Positions 1 to 8,394 are shown, numbered from the stretch's first letter. The stretch: 9,480 nt of DNA from an uncultured Eubacteriales bacterium (GCA_902493155.1 CABUOE010000079.1:1-9480), one strand, 5' to 3'. A program made the numbers and translations. Notes: generated by a model from the letters alone, not told the origin.

Positions 1-1
1 A

Positions 2-1747
<1,746 letters not shown>

Positions 1748-1793
1748 CCGGTGGCAGTATTTTATGTAGCCAAGCCTGCGGTGGTGTCATTTT

Positions 1794-1822
1794 TTGACAA
1801 TCTTTGCGTGAATGAGACTAAT
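1794..1822 (+). promoter_or_regulatory. Possible promoter with a -35 dyad, upstream of a terminator-ended intergenic RNA
   Basis: A perfect TTGACA (1794-1799) is followed after 17 bases by ACTAAT (1817-1822), a 4/6 match to the -10 consensus. The -35 lies in an inverted repeat, TGTCA (1785-1789) and TGACA (1795-1799) around five T. No convincing coding sequence follows before the terminator at 1902-1960, so if active it would make an RNA of about 130 bases. This is a prediction from consensus boxes only. Confidence 0.3.
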
Positions 1823-1901
1823 CCATCGGTTTTCCGTTTTGAGTCCAATCTGAAAGGAAAAGGAGAAACTCGGAAAGCCACATAAGATCAAGAAAAATAA
1901 T

Positions 1902-1960
1902 AAAACGCCTATTGTTGTCCAAACCGCGGTGGTTCAGATTTCAATAGGCGTTTTGTTTTT
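1902..1960. terminator. Strong bidirectional intrinsic terminator
   Basis: AAAACGCCTATTG (1902-1914) and CAATAGGCGTTTT (1942-1954) are perfect 13-base inverted repeats. On the + strand GTTTTT follows. On the - strand the flank is also T-rich (complement of 1890-1901). An inner AACC/GGTT pairing inside the loop extends the structure. It can end + transcripts from the yyaL side and - transcripts from the DUF2935 gene. Confidence 0.85.
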
Positions 1961-2023
1961 CTCCGGGCTCAGCCTGGTCGGGGCGCCATTATCCAACTTC
2001 AGAAAGCTCGTGGTTCACGCAGC

Positions 2024-2929
2024 TCAAGTTTCCAACAGACGGATATAATGGTTTGCTTCACGCAGGACATGATCGGCAAGCAGCGGAAGAATGATTGAAC
2101 GGATTTGGCACGCCTCAATCCCTTCAACACCCGCGCGCTTGAAATCACGGAAGTTTTGGGTCAGCGCAAGCGCATTTCCCTTGCACATAGCCTTATCATT
2201 AGCTGCTGCAGAAGTTTCCAGCAGGCGTTTGTAATCCGCGGCAAAATCATCAGCGGTATCGATCAGCGTATTTTCGCTTGGATCAAGCAGGCCGCGAATG
2301 AACAGGGCGTGCTCCATCATAATTTGATTCCAAAACAGCTCACTGTCACGGAGATCATGGCAGCTGCAATTTCCGAAACCTTCCAGCCGCATCAGATGAT
2401 CGCGGTACAGACGGGCCTCACGCAGAATATGCTCAATGAGCAGCGGATAATTCGATGTAAATAAGTTGCACGAATTGACACCGCGCAGAAGTCTCTCTTT
2501 AAAGGCGATAAGGCGATCCACCAGTTGCAGTCCATCCCGGTTTAACTGCCGCACCTGCCGCATCAGAGCTTGTGAAACGTGCAAATCAGCATTGCAATCA
2601 CAACCCTTTAGCTGCTTCTCACGGGCTGTCAATTTACGGTCGATAAATGTGCCGGTAAGGCGCTGTGTTTGACGTTCGGCGCAGTCGGTAAACTCGGTGA
2701 AGATTTCCCCGGAATCCAGCACGCGTTTTCGAACCACACAATCACTTAGCGTGATTGTGCGGGAGAGCAGCGATTCAAATTCCCTCATAAGGTGTTCGCC
2801 CTTTTGGGCAAGGCCTGCATTTGGCGGCAGAAAGCCCACCTTTAAAAAGAATGCATGCTCCTTCATGATACGTGCAAAAAACAGATGCTGCTCCAAAGAA
2901 TCCATAATATAACTTTGGGATCTATCCAT
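2024..2929 (-). CDS. DUF2935 domain-containing protein with two tandem helical domains
   Basis: The product is 301 residues with no signal peptide or membrane segment, so it is probably cytoplasmic. It carries the DUF2935 pattern twice. The first copy starts with LEQHLFFARIMKEHA (residues 12-26) and closes with IEHILREARLYRDHL (165-179). The second starts with SELFWNQIMMEHALF (196-210) and closes with ADHVLREANHYIRLL (285-299). These Glu/His-bearing helices (E13, H25, E166, H167, E171; E197, H207, H287, E291) suit ferritin-like helical bundles that bind metal, which I recall for this family; the ligand assignment is inferred. Cysteines cluster at 110-112 and 188-190. ATG at 2927-2929 is chosen because GAAGGAG lies 8 bases upstream; a second Met at residue 9 lacks such spacing. 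It lies 136 bases downstream of the AraC gene on the same strand. I see no clear promoter in that gap, so co-transcription is possible. The function is unknown. Confidence 0.88.
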   Translation of the reverse strand: MDRSQSYIMDSLEQHLFFARIMKEHAFFLKVGFLPPNAGLAQKGEHLMREFESLLSRTITLSDCVVRKRVLDSGEIFTEFTDCAERQTQRLTGTFIDRKLTAREKQLKGCDCNADLHVSQALMRQVRQLNRDGLQLVDRLIAFKERLLRGVNSCNLFTSNYPLLIEHILREARLYRDHLMRLEGFGNCSCHDLRDSELFWNQIMMEHALFIRGLLDPSENTLIDTADDFAADYKRLLETSAAANDKAMCKGNALALTQNFRDFKRAGVEGIEACQIRSIILPLLADHVLREANHYIRLLET

Positions 2930-3065
2930 AATAAATGCTCCTTCTCGTTACAACTATGATAAAACAGCATATGTATGAAAACGAGAATTGGTTCGGTAAC
3001 CGTAAATCGAAGGATATTTATTATGATCTGTACATGAAATGCTCATGGCAGTTTTTATCTGCCTG

Positions 3066-3857
3066 CTAGTCATTGTAACGGTTCTGTTTACGATATTCTC
3101 TTGGGGAAATGCCGTATTTGTTTCTGAAAATTCTACTGAAATAATACGCGTCTCCAATCCCTATTCTAGCTGCAATTTCACCGATGCTCAACTTACTGTA
3201 AAGCAGCAGCTGTGTTGCTACAGAAATGCGGTAATTGATGAGATATGCGGTCGGCGAGATGCCAACGAGTTTTTTAAACACTGCATGGAAATGAGACATC
3301 GACATGCATGCAATCTCTGCCAGTTCACCGACGGTTATATTTTGAGAATAGTTGCGATGTATGTAGCTGCAAACCTTGCCGATTCCTTCATGATTGGCAT
3401 ACTCTAGAAAGGTTCCGCATTGTATCAATTGTTTTGTAAGCATGTATCCGTAGATTTTCTGATCGCACACATTGTCGGCGGAGAGCAATCCGTCAAGCAC
3501 GGTATTCCACTTGTCTGCCTTGTTATGCGATATCACTTTTGGGAAACGGAAAATATTGTCCAATCGAATGAATCCATTCACCGTTACATCCAAATATACC
3601 CAGTCCGCGCGCATGTACCGTGTCTTTGGATTCACCTTATGCACGATTGTCTGCATAACCTCGGCAGGGGCGATAAAGAGACCGCCTTCACCGGTGGACG
3701 ACAATTCATCTCTGTCCAGTCCAATCAGATACTCCCCTTCGGTAGCGCGCACCACCGAAAGATACGGAAGCTGTTTTACATGGCGAAGGCCGTCAACCTG
3801 GTCAGAACAGAGGCTTCCTGTTTCGAGATGTCTAATGCTAATATCATAAATATCCAT
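3066..3857 (-). CDS. AraC-family transcriptional regulator, likely controlling the divergent glycyl radical enzyme operon
   Basis: The product is a 263-residue AraC/XylS-type DNA-binding protein. The C-terminal third (about 157-258) has both helix-turn-helix units. The first is ITVGELAEIACMSMSHFHAVFKK (174-196, named by position and family pattern). The second is LSIGEIAARIGIGDAYYFSR (223-242), followed by the family signature FRNKYGISPREYR. The N-terminal half (about 30-100) has a weak cupin-like pattern with a histidine near 73 and a W-x-x-x-D segment near 86-90, so it may be the effector-sensing and dimerisation part. The ATG at 3855-3857 has GGGGA about 6 bases upstream and a consensus promoter in the right place. 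Divergence from the enzyme gene, with only 110 bases between start codons, makes that operon the likely target. AraC regulators of catabolic genes are often ligand-dependent activators, which fits the weak -35 of the enzyme promoter, but this is inference. Confidence 0.93.
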   Translation of the reverse strand: MDIYDISIRHLETGSLCSDQVDGLRHVKQLPYLSVVRATEGEYLIGLDRDELSSTGEGGLFIAPAEVMQTIVHKVNPKTRYMRADWVYLDVTVNGFIRLDNIFRFPKVISHNKADKWNTVLDGLLSADNVCDQKIYGYMLTKQLIQCGTFLEYANHEGIGKVCSYIHRNYSQNITVGELAEIACMSMSHFHAVFKKLVGISPTAYLINYRISVATQLLLYSKLSIGEIAARIGIGDAYYFSRIFRNKYGISPREYRKQNRYND

Positions 3858-3890
3858 CTTTTTCCCCGCTTGTTCCTAATTAATAATAGA

Positions 3891-3919
3891 ATTATATAGG
3901 TTTATCAGAGAAATGTCAA
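3891..3919 (-). promoter_or_regulatory. Consensus sigma-A-type promoter of the AraC-family gene
   Basis: Read on the - strand, TTGACA (complement of 3914-3919) is separated by exactly 17 bases from TATAAT (complement of 3891-3896). Both boxes are perfect consensus. The start codon at 3857 is about 34 bases downstream of the -10, leaving a short leader. The -35 directly abuts the -35 of the opposite promoter. Confidence 0.85.
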
Positions 3920-3947
3920 TTGTGAAAATGCCGCACAATGGTACAAT
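3920..3947 (+). promoter_or_regulatory. Promoter of the glycyl radical enzyme operon with overlapping dyad (candidate operator)
   Basis: TTGTGA (3920-3925, 4/6 match) is followed after 16 bases by TACAAT (3942-3947, 5/6 match). The weak -35 and short spacer suggest dependence on an activator. A perfect dyad, ATTGTG (3919-3924) and CACAAT (3934-3939) with a 9-base gap, covers the -35 and spacer and is a candidate regulator site. AraC proteins more often use direct repeats, so the dyad may serve another factor. Confidence 0.6.
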
Positions 3948-3967
3948 AATTCCAAGAGGTGTTGCAA

Positions 3968-6106
3968 ATGGATTTCTATACTTCGTCAAAAACCGAACGT
4001 CCCGTTCGCCTTTCGGAAGCTACAAGGCTCTTTGCATATGAATCCATGTATCTGTTCAAATACGGAATTGACACGGAAAAATGCAGCGGCGTTTCGTTGG
4101 ACGGGATCGAAAATTTTGAAAACCTGACCCCTTTGGAAAAATATGATCTCGCCGTTTCTGAAATTGCGTCCCGAGCTCCTATCAGGATTTGCAGCGGTGA
4201 GAAAGTGAGCGGCGCTGCCACACTGGGCGCTGCGATTCAGCACTTGGTACCTGCCTATTACAAGGGAACTCCCGTGTTTTTCAGCGTAAGCCACCTGACG
4301 ACGGACTATGAGACCATACTCCGGATTGGATACAGCGGTCTAAGGGAAAAAATAAATCTGGCGGCTTCTGCATGCACGGAACCCGAAAAACTCCCTTTCT
4401 ATAAAAGCCTTGAACAAACGGTAAACAGTTTCGAAATCTGGCACAGGCGCTATCTGAGCGCCCTAAAGCAGAAGCATGGCTGCGAGGAGAACTATCGGAA
4501 CCTGTGCCGGGTACCGGAATACGGAGCAAGGAATTTCTTTGAAGCCGTACAGAGCATCTGGTTTACCTTCGCTTTCCTGCGGCTTTGTGGGAATTGGCCC
4601 GGCATAGGCAGACTGGATTGGCTGTTAGGGGAGTATTTAGAAAAGGATCTTGCCGATGGAAAACTGACCCTGGACCAGGCGAGGGAAATCCTGGCCCACT
4701 TTTTCATAAAGGGCTGCGAATGGATCACCGGCAAAAGCAGCGGAAGCGGTGATGCGCAGCATTATCAGAATATCGTCCTGTCCGGCATAGGGAAAGACGG
4801 CAGAGACGTTACCAATGAAGTGACCTATCTTGTGCTGGATATCGTTGAGGAACTGGGCATCAGCGATTTCCCCATAACGGTCCGCATAAACAAAAACACG
4901 GATGAAAGGCTTCTCCGCCGTGTCTCAGAAGTGATACGCCACGGCGGCGGGGTGATTGCAGTATATAACGAGGAACTGATTTTACAGTCTCTGACAGAGT
5001 ATGGTTATCCTTATTCTGATGCGGTGAATTTTGCCAACGACGGCTGCTGGGAAGTACAGATACCTGGAAAAACCAACTTTTCGTATGTTCCATTCGATGC
5101 GCTCGCTATTTTACAAAAGCAGACGCTCAACAGCTATGACGCTCCCGGTTTTGCTTCTTTCGAAGAACTTTACGAGCATTTTATCGCCGATCTGGAAAAA
5201 CAGGTCCAGCAAATTCATCAGAACAAAACAGACGAGTTTTTACGGTGTTCCGCTCCCTGCACGGTTGTATCTTTGTTTGAAAATGATTGCATCAGTCGGG
5301 GAATTTCCTATTTGGAGGGCGGAACGGTTTACACGGTCGTCTCTCCCCATATCGGAGGACTTGCCGACGCAGCGAACAGCCTATACGCGATAAAAAAGAT
5401 CGTATTTGAAGAGAAACTTGTGTCGCTTTCCGAATTCATGGCGGTCTTAAAGCAGAACTGGGCGACCGACGAGGCGCTCCGGCAGTATGCGCTCAAGAAG
5501 ATTACCTATTACGGCAATAACAACGATGAAGCTGACATGATAGCCGCCCGGATTCTCGACGATTTCGCTTTGGCCTGTAAAAAATTGGATGGAAAGGGGC
5601 CTTTTCTGTTTCCCCCGGGAGTCAGCACCTTCGGCCGGCAGATCGAATGGGCGCCCAACCGCCTTGCGTCGCCTCACGGCAGAAAACAGGGGGAAGTTCT
5701 GTCCGGCAACCTTTCTCCCACTCCTGGAACAGACAAGGAAAGCGCGACCTCCATTGTGGCATCCTACTGTAAGGCCGACTTGAAAAAACAGGTCACGGGA
5801 GCGGCTCTCGACATCTCGCTTCTGCCCTCTACCGTGAGCGGTGAAGACGGGCTGGAGGCTGTTATGGGGCTGATGATGGGGTTTGTACACTTAGGCGGAT
5901 ATTTCATGCAGATAGACGTAGCGGATACAAAAATTCTGAAACAGGCCCAGGAGCATCCGGAACAGTTCCCGACGCTTTCCGTCCGTGTTTCTGGCTGGAA
6001 CGCGAGATTTGCCACACTGAACAAGGAGTGGCAGGATATGATTATTGAAAGAGATGCAAGCCATGAAAGTGAATGTAACGGAGATTCAGCATTTTTGCAC
6101 CCATGA
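3968..6106 (+). CDS. Glycyl radical enzyme of the pyruvate formate-lyase superfamily, compact and of unknown substrate
   Basis: The product is 712 residues. The start ATG at 3968 is preferred to the GTG at 3959 because AAGAGG (3954-3959) is placed 8 bases before it. Superfamily marks run in order: HLTTDYETIL near residue 109, GRLDWLLGEYLEKDL near 217, GKDGRDVTNEVTYL near 277, and DGCWE with Cys360 as presumed thiyl-radical residue and Glu362 as its acid/base partner. LSPTPGTD and FVHLGGYFMQIDV follow, then the glycyl radical loop RVSGWNARF with Gly676. The Cys-x-Glu pattern matches dehydratases and C-X lyases (choline, glycerol and hydroxyproline types), not pyruvate formate-lyase, which has adjacent cysteines. 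Those families usually have about 790-900 residues, and the shortfall here lies mostly in the N-terminal part. The loop after GKT reads NFSYVPFDA instead of the GWHDA type familiar from glycerol dehydratase. It forms an operon with its activase and is probably controlled by the divergent AraC regulator. The class is confident, the substrate unassigned. Confidence 0.92.
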   Translation: MDFYTSSKTERPVRLSEATRLFAYESMYLFKYGIDTEKCSGVSLDGIENFENLTPLEKYDLAVSEIASRAPIRICSGEKVSGAATLGAAIQHLVPAYYKGTPVFFSVSHLTTDYETILRIGYSGLREKINLAASACTEPEKLPFYKSLEQTVNSFEIWHRRYLSALKQKHGCEENYRNLCRVPEYGARNFFEAVQSIWFTFAFLRLCGNWPGIGRLDWLLGEYLEKDLADGKLTLDQAREILAHFFIKGCEWITGKSSGSGDAQHYQNIVLSGIGKDGRDVTNEVTYLVLDIVEELGISDFPITVRINKNTDERLLRRVSEVIRHGGGVIAVYNEELILQSLTEYGYPYSDAVNFANDGCWEVQIPGKTNFSYVPFDALAILQKQTLNSYDAPGFASFEELYEHFIADLEKQVQQIHQNKTDEFLRCSAPCTVVSLFENDCISRGISYLEGGTVYTVVSPHIGGLADAANSLYAIKKIVFEEKLVSLSEFMAVLKQNWATDEALRQYALKKITYYGNNNDEADMIAARILDDFALACKKLDGKGPFLFPPGVSTFGRQIEWAPNRLASPHGRKQGEVLSGNLSPTPGTDKESATSIVASYCKADLKKQVTGAALDISLLPSTVSGEDGLEAVMGLMMGFVHLGGYFMQIDVADTKILKQAQEHPEQFPTLSVRVSGWNARFATLNKEWQDMIIERDASHESECNGDSAFLHP

Positions 6107-6959
6107 TGGACCGGGCATCCGCACCGTGGTTTTTATGAACGGCTGCCCGCTGTCGTGTAAATGGTGTCACAATCCTGAAGCGAGGCTCACAGGCAACAGG
6201 ATTTTCTTTACAGAGGGTACCTGCATCGGCTGCCAGAGTTGTGCATTGTGCAGCGCCCACATCTTTACCGAAGCCGGGCATCTGTTTGACAGAAGCAAAT
6301 GCGTAAACTGCGGCAGATGCGCGGCGGTATGTCCGTCGGGAACTTTGGAAAACACGGTTTTCACCGTCGATACGTCCGAAGTAGTTGCCGAAGTTCTGAA
6401 AGACCGGGCGTTTTACGGAAAAACCGGAGGAATTACACTCTCCGGCGGCGAACCCATGCAGCAGGGAGACGCCGCGATTGAGATACTCAGTAAATGCAGG
6501 CAAATCGGTCTGCACACGGCGGTTGAAACCTGCGGATATTTCCGAAAAGAATATCTTCCCGCCCTAGCTGATGCGGCGGATCTGCTCCTTTGGGACCTCA
6601 AAGACACCGATGAGGCGCGCCATATTGAAAACACCGGCGTTTCCCTTGCGCCAATCCTTAAAAACCTGTTTGATGCCGACCGGTACGGCATTAAAATTCG
6701 GCTGCGCTGTATCTGTCTCGAGGGCATCAATGCCAGCGAAGAGCATTTCCGCCGCGTCCGGGAAATCGCGGGCAAACTGAATAATTTGATAGGCATTGAT
6801 TTGCTGCCCTACCATCCCATGGGCAAGAGCAAATATGAGCGGCTCGGAATAACCGACTATTTTGACAGCAGCAGTTATATTCCTTCAAAAGAAAAAATAG
6901 AGCGGCTTTGGCGGATTGGAACGCAGGGCTTGTCACTGCCCTCCCGTGAGAATTTTTGA
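6063..6959 (+). CDS. Glycyl radical enzyme activating enzyme (radical SAM with two [4Fe-4S] ferredoxin clusters)
   Basis: The product is 298 residues from ATG 6063, chosen because the family N-terminus (VTEIQHFCTHDGPGIRT) begins right after it and a GAAAGAG sequence lies about 9 bases upstream. TTG 6045 and ATG 6054 are in-frame alternatives. It would cleave S-adenosylmethionine and abstract hydrogen from Gly676 of the partner enzyme. The radical SAM motif is C28-x3-C32-x2-C35. An inserted ferredoxin-like domain follows with C54, C57, C60, C63 and C80, C83, C86, C90, which marks the activases of dehydratase-type glycyl radical enzymes rather than the plain PflA of pyruvate formate-lyase. SGGEP (127-131) is the SAM-binding GGE motif. 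LLPYHPMGKSKY (247-258) is the usual C-terminal family signature. The gene overlaps the enzyme gene by 44 bases in another frame, implying translational coupling. It ends shortly before a terminator. Confidence 0.95.
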   Translation: MKVNVTEIQHFCTHDGPGIRTVVFMNGCPLSCKWCHNPEARLTGNRIFFTEGTCIGCQSCALCSAHIFTEAGHLFDRSKCVNCGRCAAVCPSGTLENTVFTVDTSEVVAEVLKDRAFYGKTGGITLSGGEPMQQGDAAIEILSKCRQIGLHTAVETCGYFRKEYLPALADAADLLLWDLKDTDEARHIENTGVSLAPILKNLFDADRYGIKIRLRCICLEGINASEEHFRRVREIAGKLNNLIGIDLLPYHPMGKSKYERLGITDYFDSSSYIPSKEKIERLWRIGTQGLSLPSRENF

Positions 6960-7193
6960 GCAGGCTTCTGATTTTTAATATTTGCTCAGGAATACCGTTT
7001 TACGGATCGGACTTGTATGAATCCGCCGGATTATTTGCGGGACACAGAAAGTGCGATATGAAAAGATAAACAATACAAAAACGGAGTTATCCGCCTGATA
7101 TTTCAGGGGACAACTCCGTTTTTGATTCATTTGAATATCCGATAAAAACAATTTCTGGAATGATACTTCAAAGTTTCCGGAAACCAGGGAATG
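6960..7193. other. Intergenic region between convergent genes
   Basis: This 234-base stretch separates the activase stop from the stop of the secreted-protein gene. Besides the terminator listed separately, it has a small hairpin AATCC-gcc-GGATT (7019-7032) and a perfect 12-base palindrome at 7173-7184. I see no coding sequence or RNA gene. Confidence 0.7.
7077..7123. terminator. Bidirectional intrinsic terminator between convergent genes
   Basis: AAAAACGGAGTT (7077-7088) and AACTCCGTTTTT (7112-7123) are perfect 12-base inverted repeats, with further TCC/GGG pairing toward the loop. The flanking A tract on the left and T tract on the right make it work in both directions. It would end the enzyme-activase operon and the secreted-protein gene. 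Confidence 0.88.
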
Positions 7194-8219
7194 TTATTTC
7201 ACCCACACGCCGGAACCATTGACCCAATATCCGTCCGGGGTGTAACAATTAGCGTACATCGCCCCATCGGAACCGACGTAGTACCACTTATTATACCACT
7301 GAATCCATTTGTTCGTCGCCATGGTGCCGTCAGCCTGCATGAAGTACCATTTGCCTCCCGATTTCAGCCAGATTTTCACGACAGCAGCACCGTAGTCGTT
7401 GAAGTAGTACCAGTTGCCTGACGCCTGCTTCCAACCTTTGGCCATTTTGCAGTTTTGGTCGAAGTAGTAGGTTTTTCCGTTCTGGAAGGTTTTCAGGGAG
7501 TTGGGGGTGATACCATAGCAGTCGTAGAAATTCCAACTTTCATCTGCTCCTTGTGGACGTTGTGCTACTCCACCTAAACGTGGATCATTATCATAAGTTT
7601 CCATAATGTCTTCTTGTATTTGTACATTGTTTTTTGAGACTACTAGATAGCTACATTGAACATATCTTGAACTGCTATCCAGATGAATTAATGTATCAGG
7701 AATAATAATGACACCTGTATGGGTTTGTTCCCAAAAGTTGTTTTTTTCTATGGTAGTTACGCCCCAAGGCAGTACCAGTTTTTTGCTCTCCGTATAACGA
7801 AAAGCGTGCTCTCCGATTGTCTGTAATTTAGGATGAAACTGAATATCTGTCTTGCGTGGACAAGTATTGAGGAGTTTGGTGTGATCTTTAGTATATAGCA
7901 CACCGTCATAAGAAGAATAATAAGGGTTCTGGGAATCTACCTCAAAAACATATGGGCTGTAATAACAATCATATTCATCAAATTTATTTTTCCAATCTTT
8001 ATCGTCTGGCCCGATAGAGATTACCTGTATACTCTCGTCTGGAAAACATAGAAAACCTCCAGAATAGTTGGGCAGAGTTTTTTCCACCCGACCAGTTGTT
8101 TGTACACTAGGTTGTGGATCAGAAAAGCTGGCACTAGCCATAAAATTGAATCCTGAACAGGAGCAGAGCAACACCATTGCAATGAAAACAATCTTCAGAT
8201 GTTTGAATATTTTTTTCAT
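7194..8219 (-). CDS. Secreted protein with BspA-like leucine-rich repeat region and C-terminal cell-wall (choline-type) binding repeats
   Basis: The product is 341 residues. Residues 1-30 form a signal peptide: KK-x-x-K basic start, a hydrophobic core and an ASA cleavage site at 28-30. The middle part (about 90-200) has BspA-like leucine-rich repeat features: FEVDSQNPYYSSYDGVLYTK (92-111), then LQTIGEHAF and LVLPWGVTTIEKNNF segments. The C-terminus (about 247-341) has some four aromatic, glycine-rich repeats (GKTYYFDQN, GNWYYFNDYG, GKWYFMQADG, NKWYYVGSDG) of the CW_binding_1/choline-binding type, so the protein is likely held on the cell surface. Surface adhesion or matrix binding is a guess from such architectures. 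The ATG at 8217-8219 has AGGAGGG 6 bases upstream. Base composition changes inside the gene: about 33-35% GC in the leucine-rich part and about 52-55% in the repeat part, by my count of sample lines, which suggests fusion of modules of different origin. Confidence 0.9.
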   Translation of the reverse strand: MKKIFKHLKIVFIAMVLLCSCSGFNFMASASFSDPQPSVQTTGRVEKTLPNYSGGFLCFPDESIQVISIGPDDKDWKNKFDEYDCYYSPYVFEVDSQNPYYSSYDGVLYTKDHTKLLNTCPRKTDIQFHPKLQTIGEHAFRYTESKKLVLPWGVTTIEKNNFWEQTHTGVIIIPDTLIHLDSSSRYVQCSYLVVSKNNVQIQEDIMETYDNDPRLGGVAQRPQGADESWNFYDCYGITPNSLKTFQNGKTYYFDQNCKMAKGWKQASGNWYYFNDYGAAVVKIWLKSGGKWYFMQADGTMATNKWIQWYNKWYYVGSDGAMYANCYTPDGYWVNGSGVWVK

Positions 8220-8259
8220 ATCCTTCCCTCCTAAGTCGATGAGAATATTTGGTAATTTA

Positions 8260-8288
8260 ATTATACATGATCAAATAATATTTGTACA
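8260..8288 (-). promoter_or_regulatory. Promoter of the secreted-protein gene
   Basis: On the - strand a perfect TATAAT (complement of 8260-8265) stands 17 bases from TGTACA (complement of 8283-8288, 4/6 match to the -35 consensus). The start codon at 8219 is about 40 bases downstream, with the AGGAGGG ribosome binding site between. The terminator at 8300-8328 insulates it from upstream transcription. Confidence 0.7.
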
Positions 8289-8299
8289 CAATAAAAGCC

Positions 8300-8328
8300 A
8301 AAAAAGACACCGAAATTAATCGGTGTCC
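8300..8328 (-). terminator. Intrinsic terminator on the - strand
   Basis: GACACCGA (8306-8313) and TCGGTGTC (8320-8327) form a perfect 8-base stem with a 6-base loop. On the - strand it is followed directly by six T. There is no gene immediately upstream on that strand except the tRNA-Leu, which has its own terminator, so this one may belong to a lost gene or to the tRNA 3' end remnant at 8376-8394. Confidence 0.75.
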
Positions 8329-8344
8329 CTTTTGATCTGCATAA

Positions 8345-8362
8345 ATGCCAAGCCTTTGGCAT
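8345..8362. repeat. Short inverted repeat (hairpin)
   Basis: ATGCCAA (8345-8351) and TTGGCAT (8356-8362) form a perfect 7-base stem with a 4-base loop. No T tract follows on either side, so it is not a typical terminator. It sits beside the tRNA 3' end repeat and has no known role. Confidence 0.5.
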
Positions 8363-8375
8363 AATACGCATAAGA

Positions 8376-8394
8376 TTGGTGCCGCTGACCGGAC
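8376..8394 (-). repeat. Extra copy of the tRNA-Leu 3' end (direct repeat; att-like or tRNA remnant)
   Basis: These 19 bases are identical to 8463-8481, the 3' end of the tRNA-Leu including the CCA. The similarity continues imperfectly for about seven bases (GTTGACC against TTGAACC). The spacing is 87 bases. Duplicated tRNA 3' ends are typical of site-specific integration, where the element restores the tRNA; a degenerate second tRNA is the alternative. No integrase is visible in the window. Confidence 0.6.

Noticed and set aside
3959..3967. GTG at 3959 as start of the glycyl radical enzyme
   Set aside because: It would overlap the likely ribosome binding site AAGAGG (3954-3959), which is correctly spaced for ATG 3968.
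3968..6106. Pyruvate formate-lyase (pflB) identity for the glycyl radical enzyme
   Set aside because: It has a single Cys in a Cys-x-Glu setting instead of the adjacent cysteine pair, and its activase carries the extra ferredoxin clusters absent from PflA.
8157..8170. Lipoprotein attachment site (LLCSC) in the secreted protein
   Set aside because: The residues before the cysteines do not fit a usual lipobox, while an ASA cleavage site follows at residues 28-30 and wall-binding repeats already explain anchoring.
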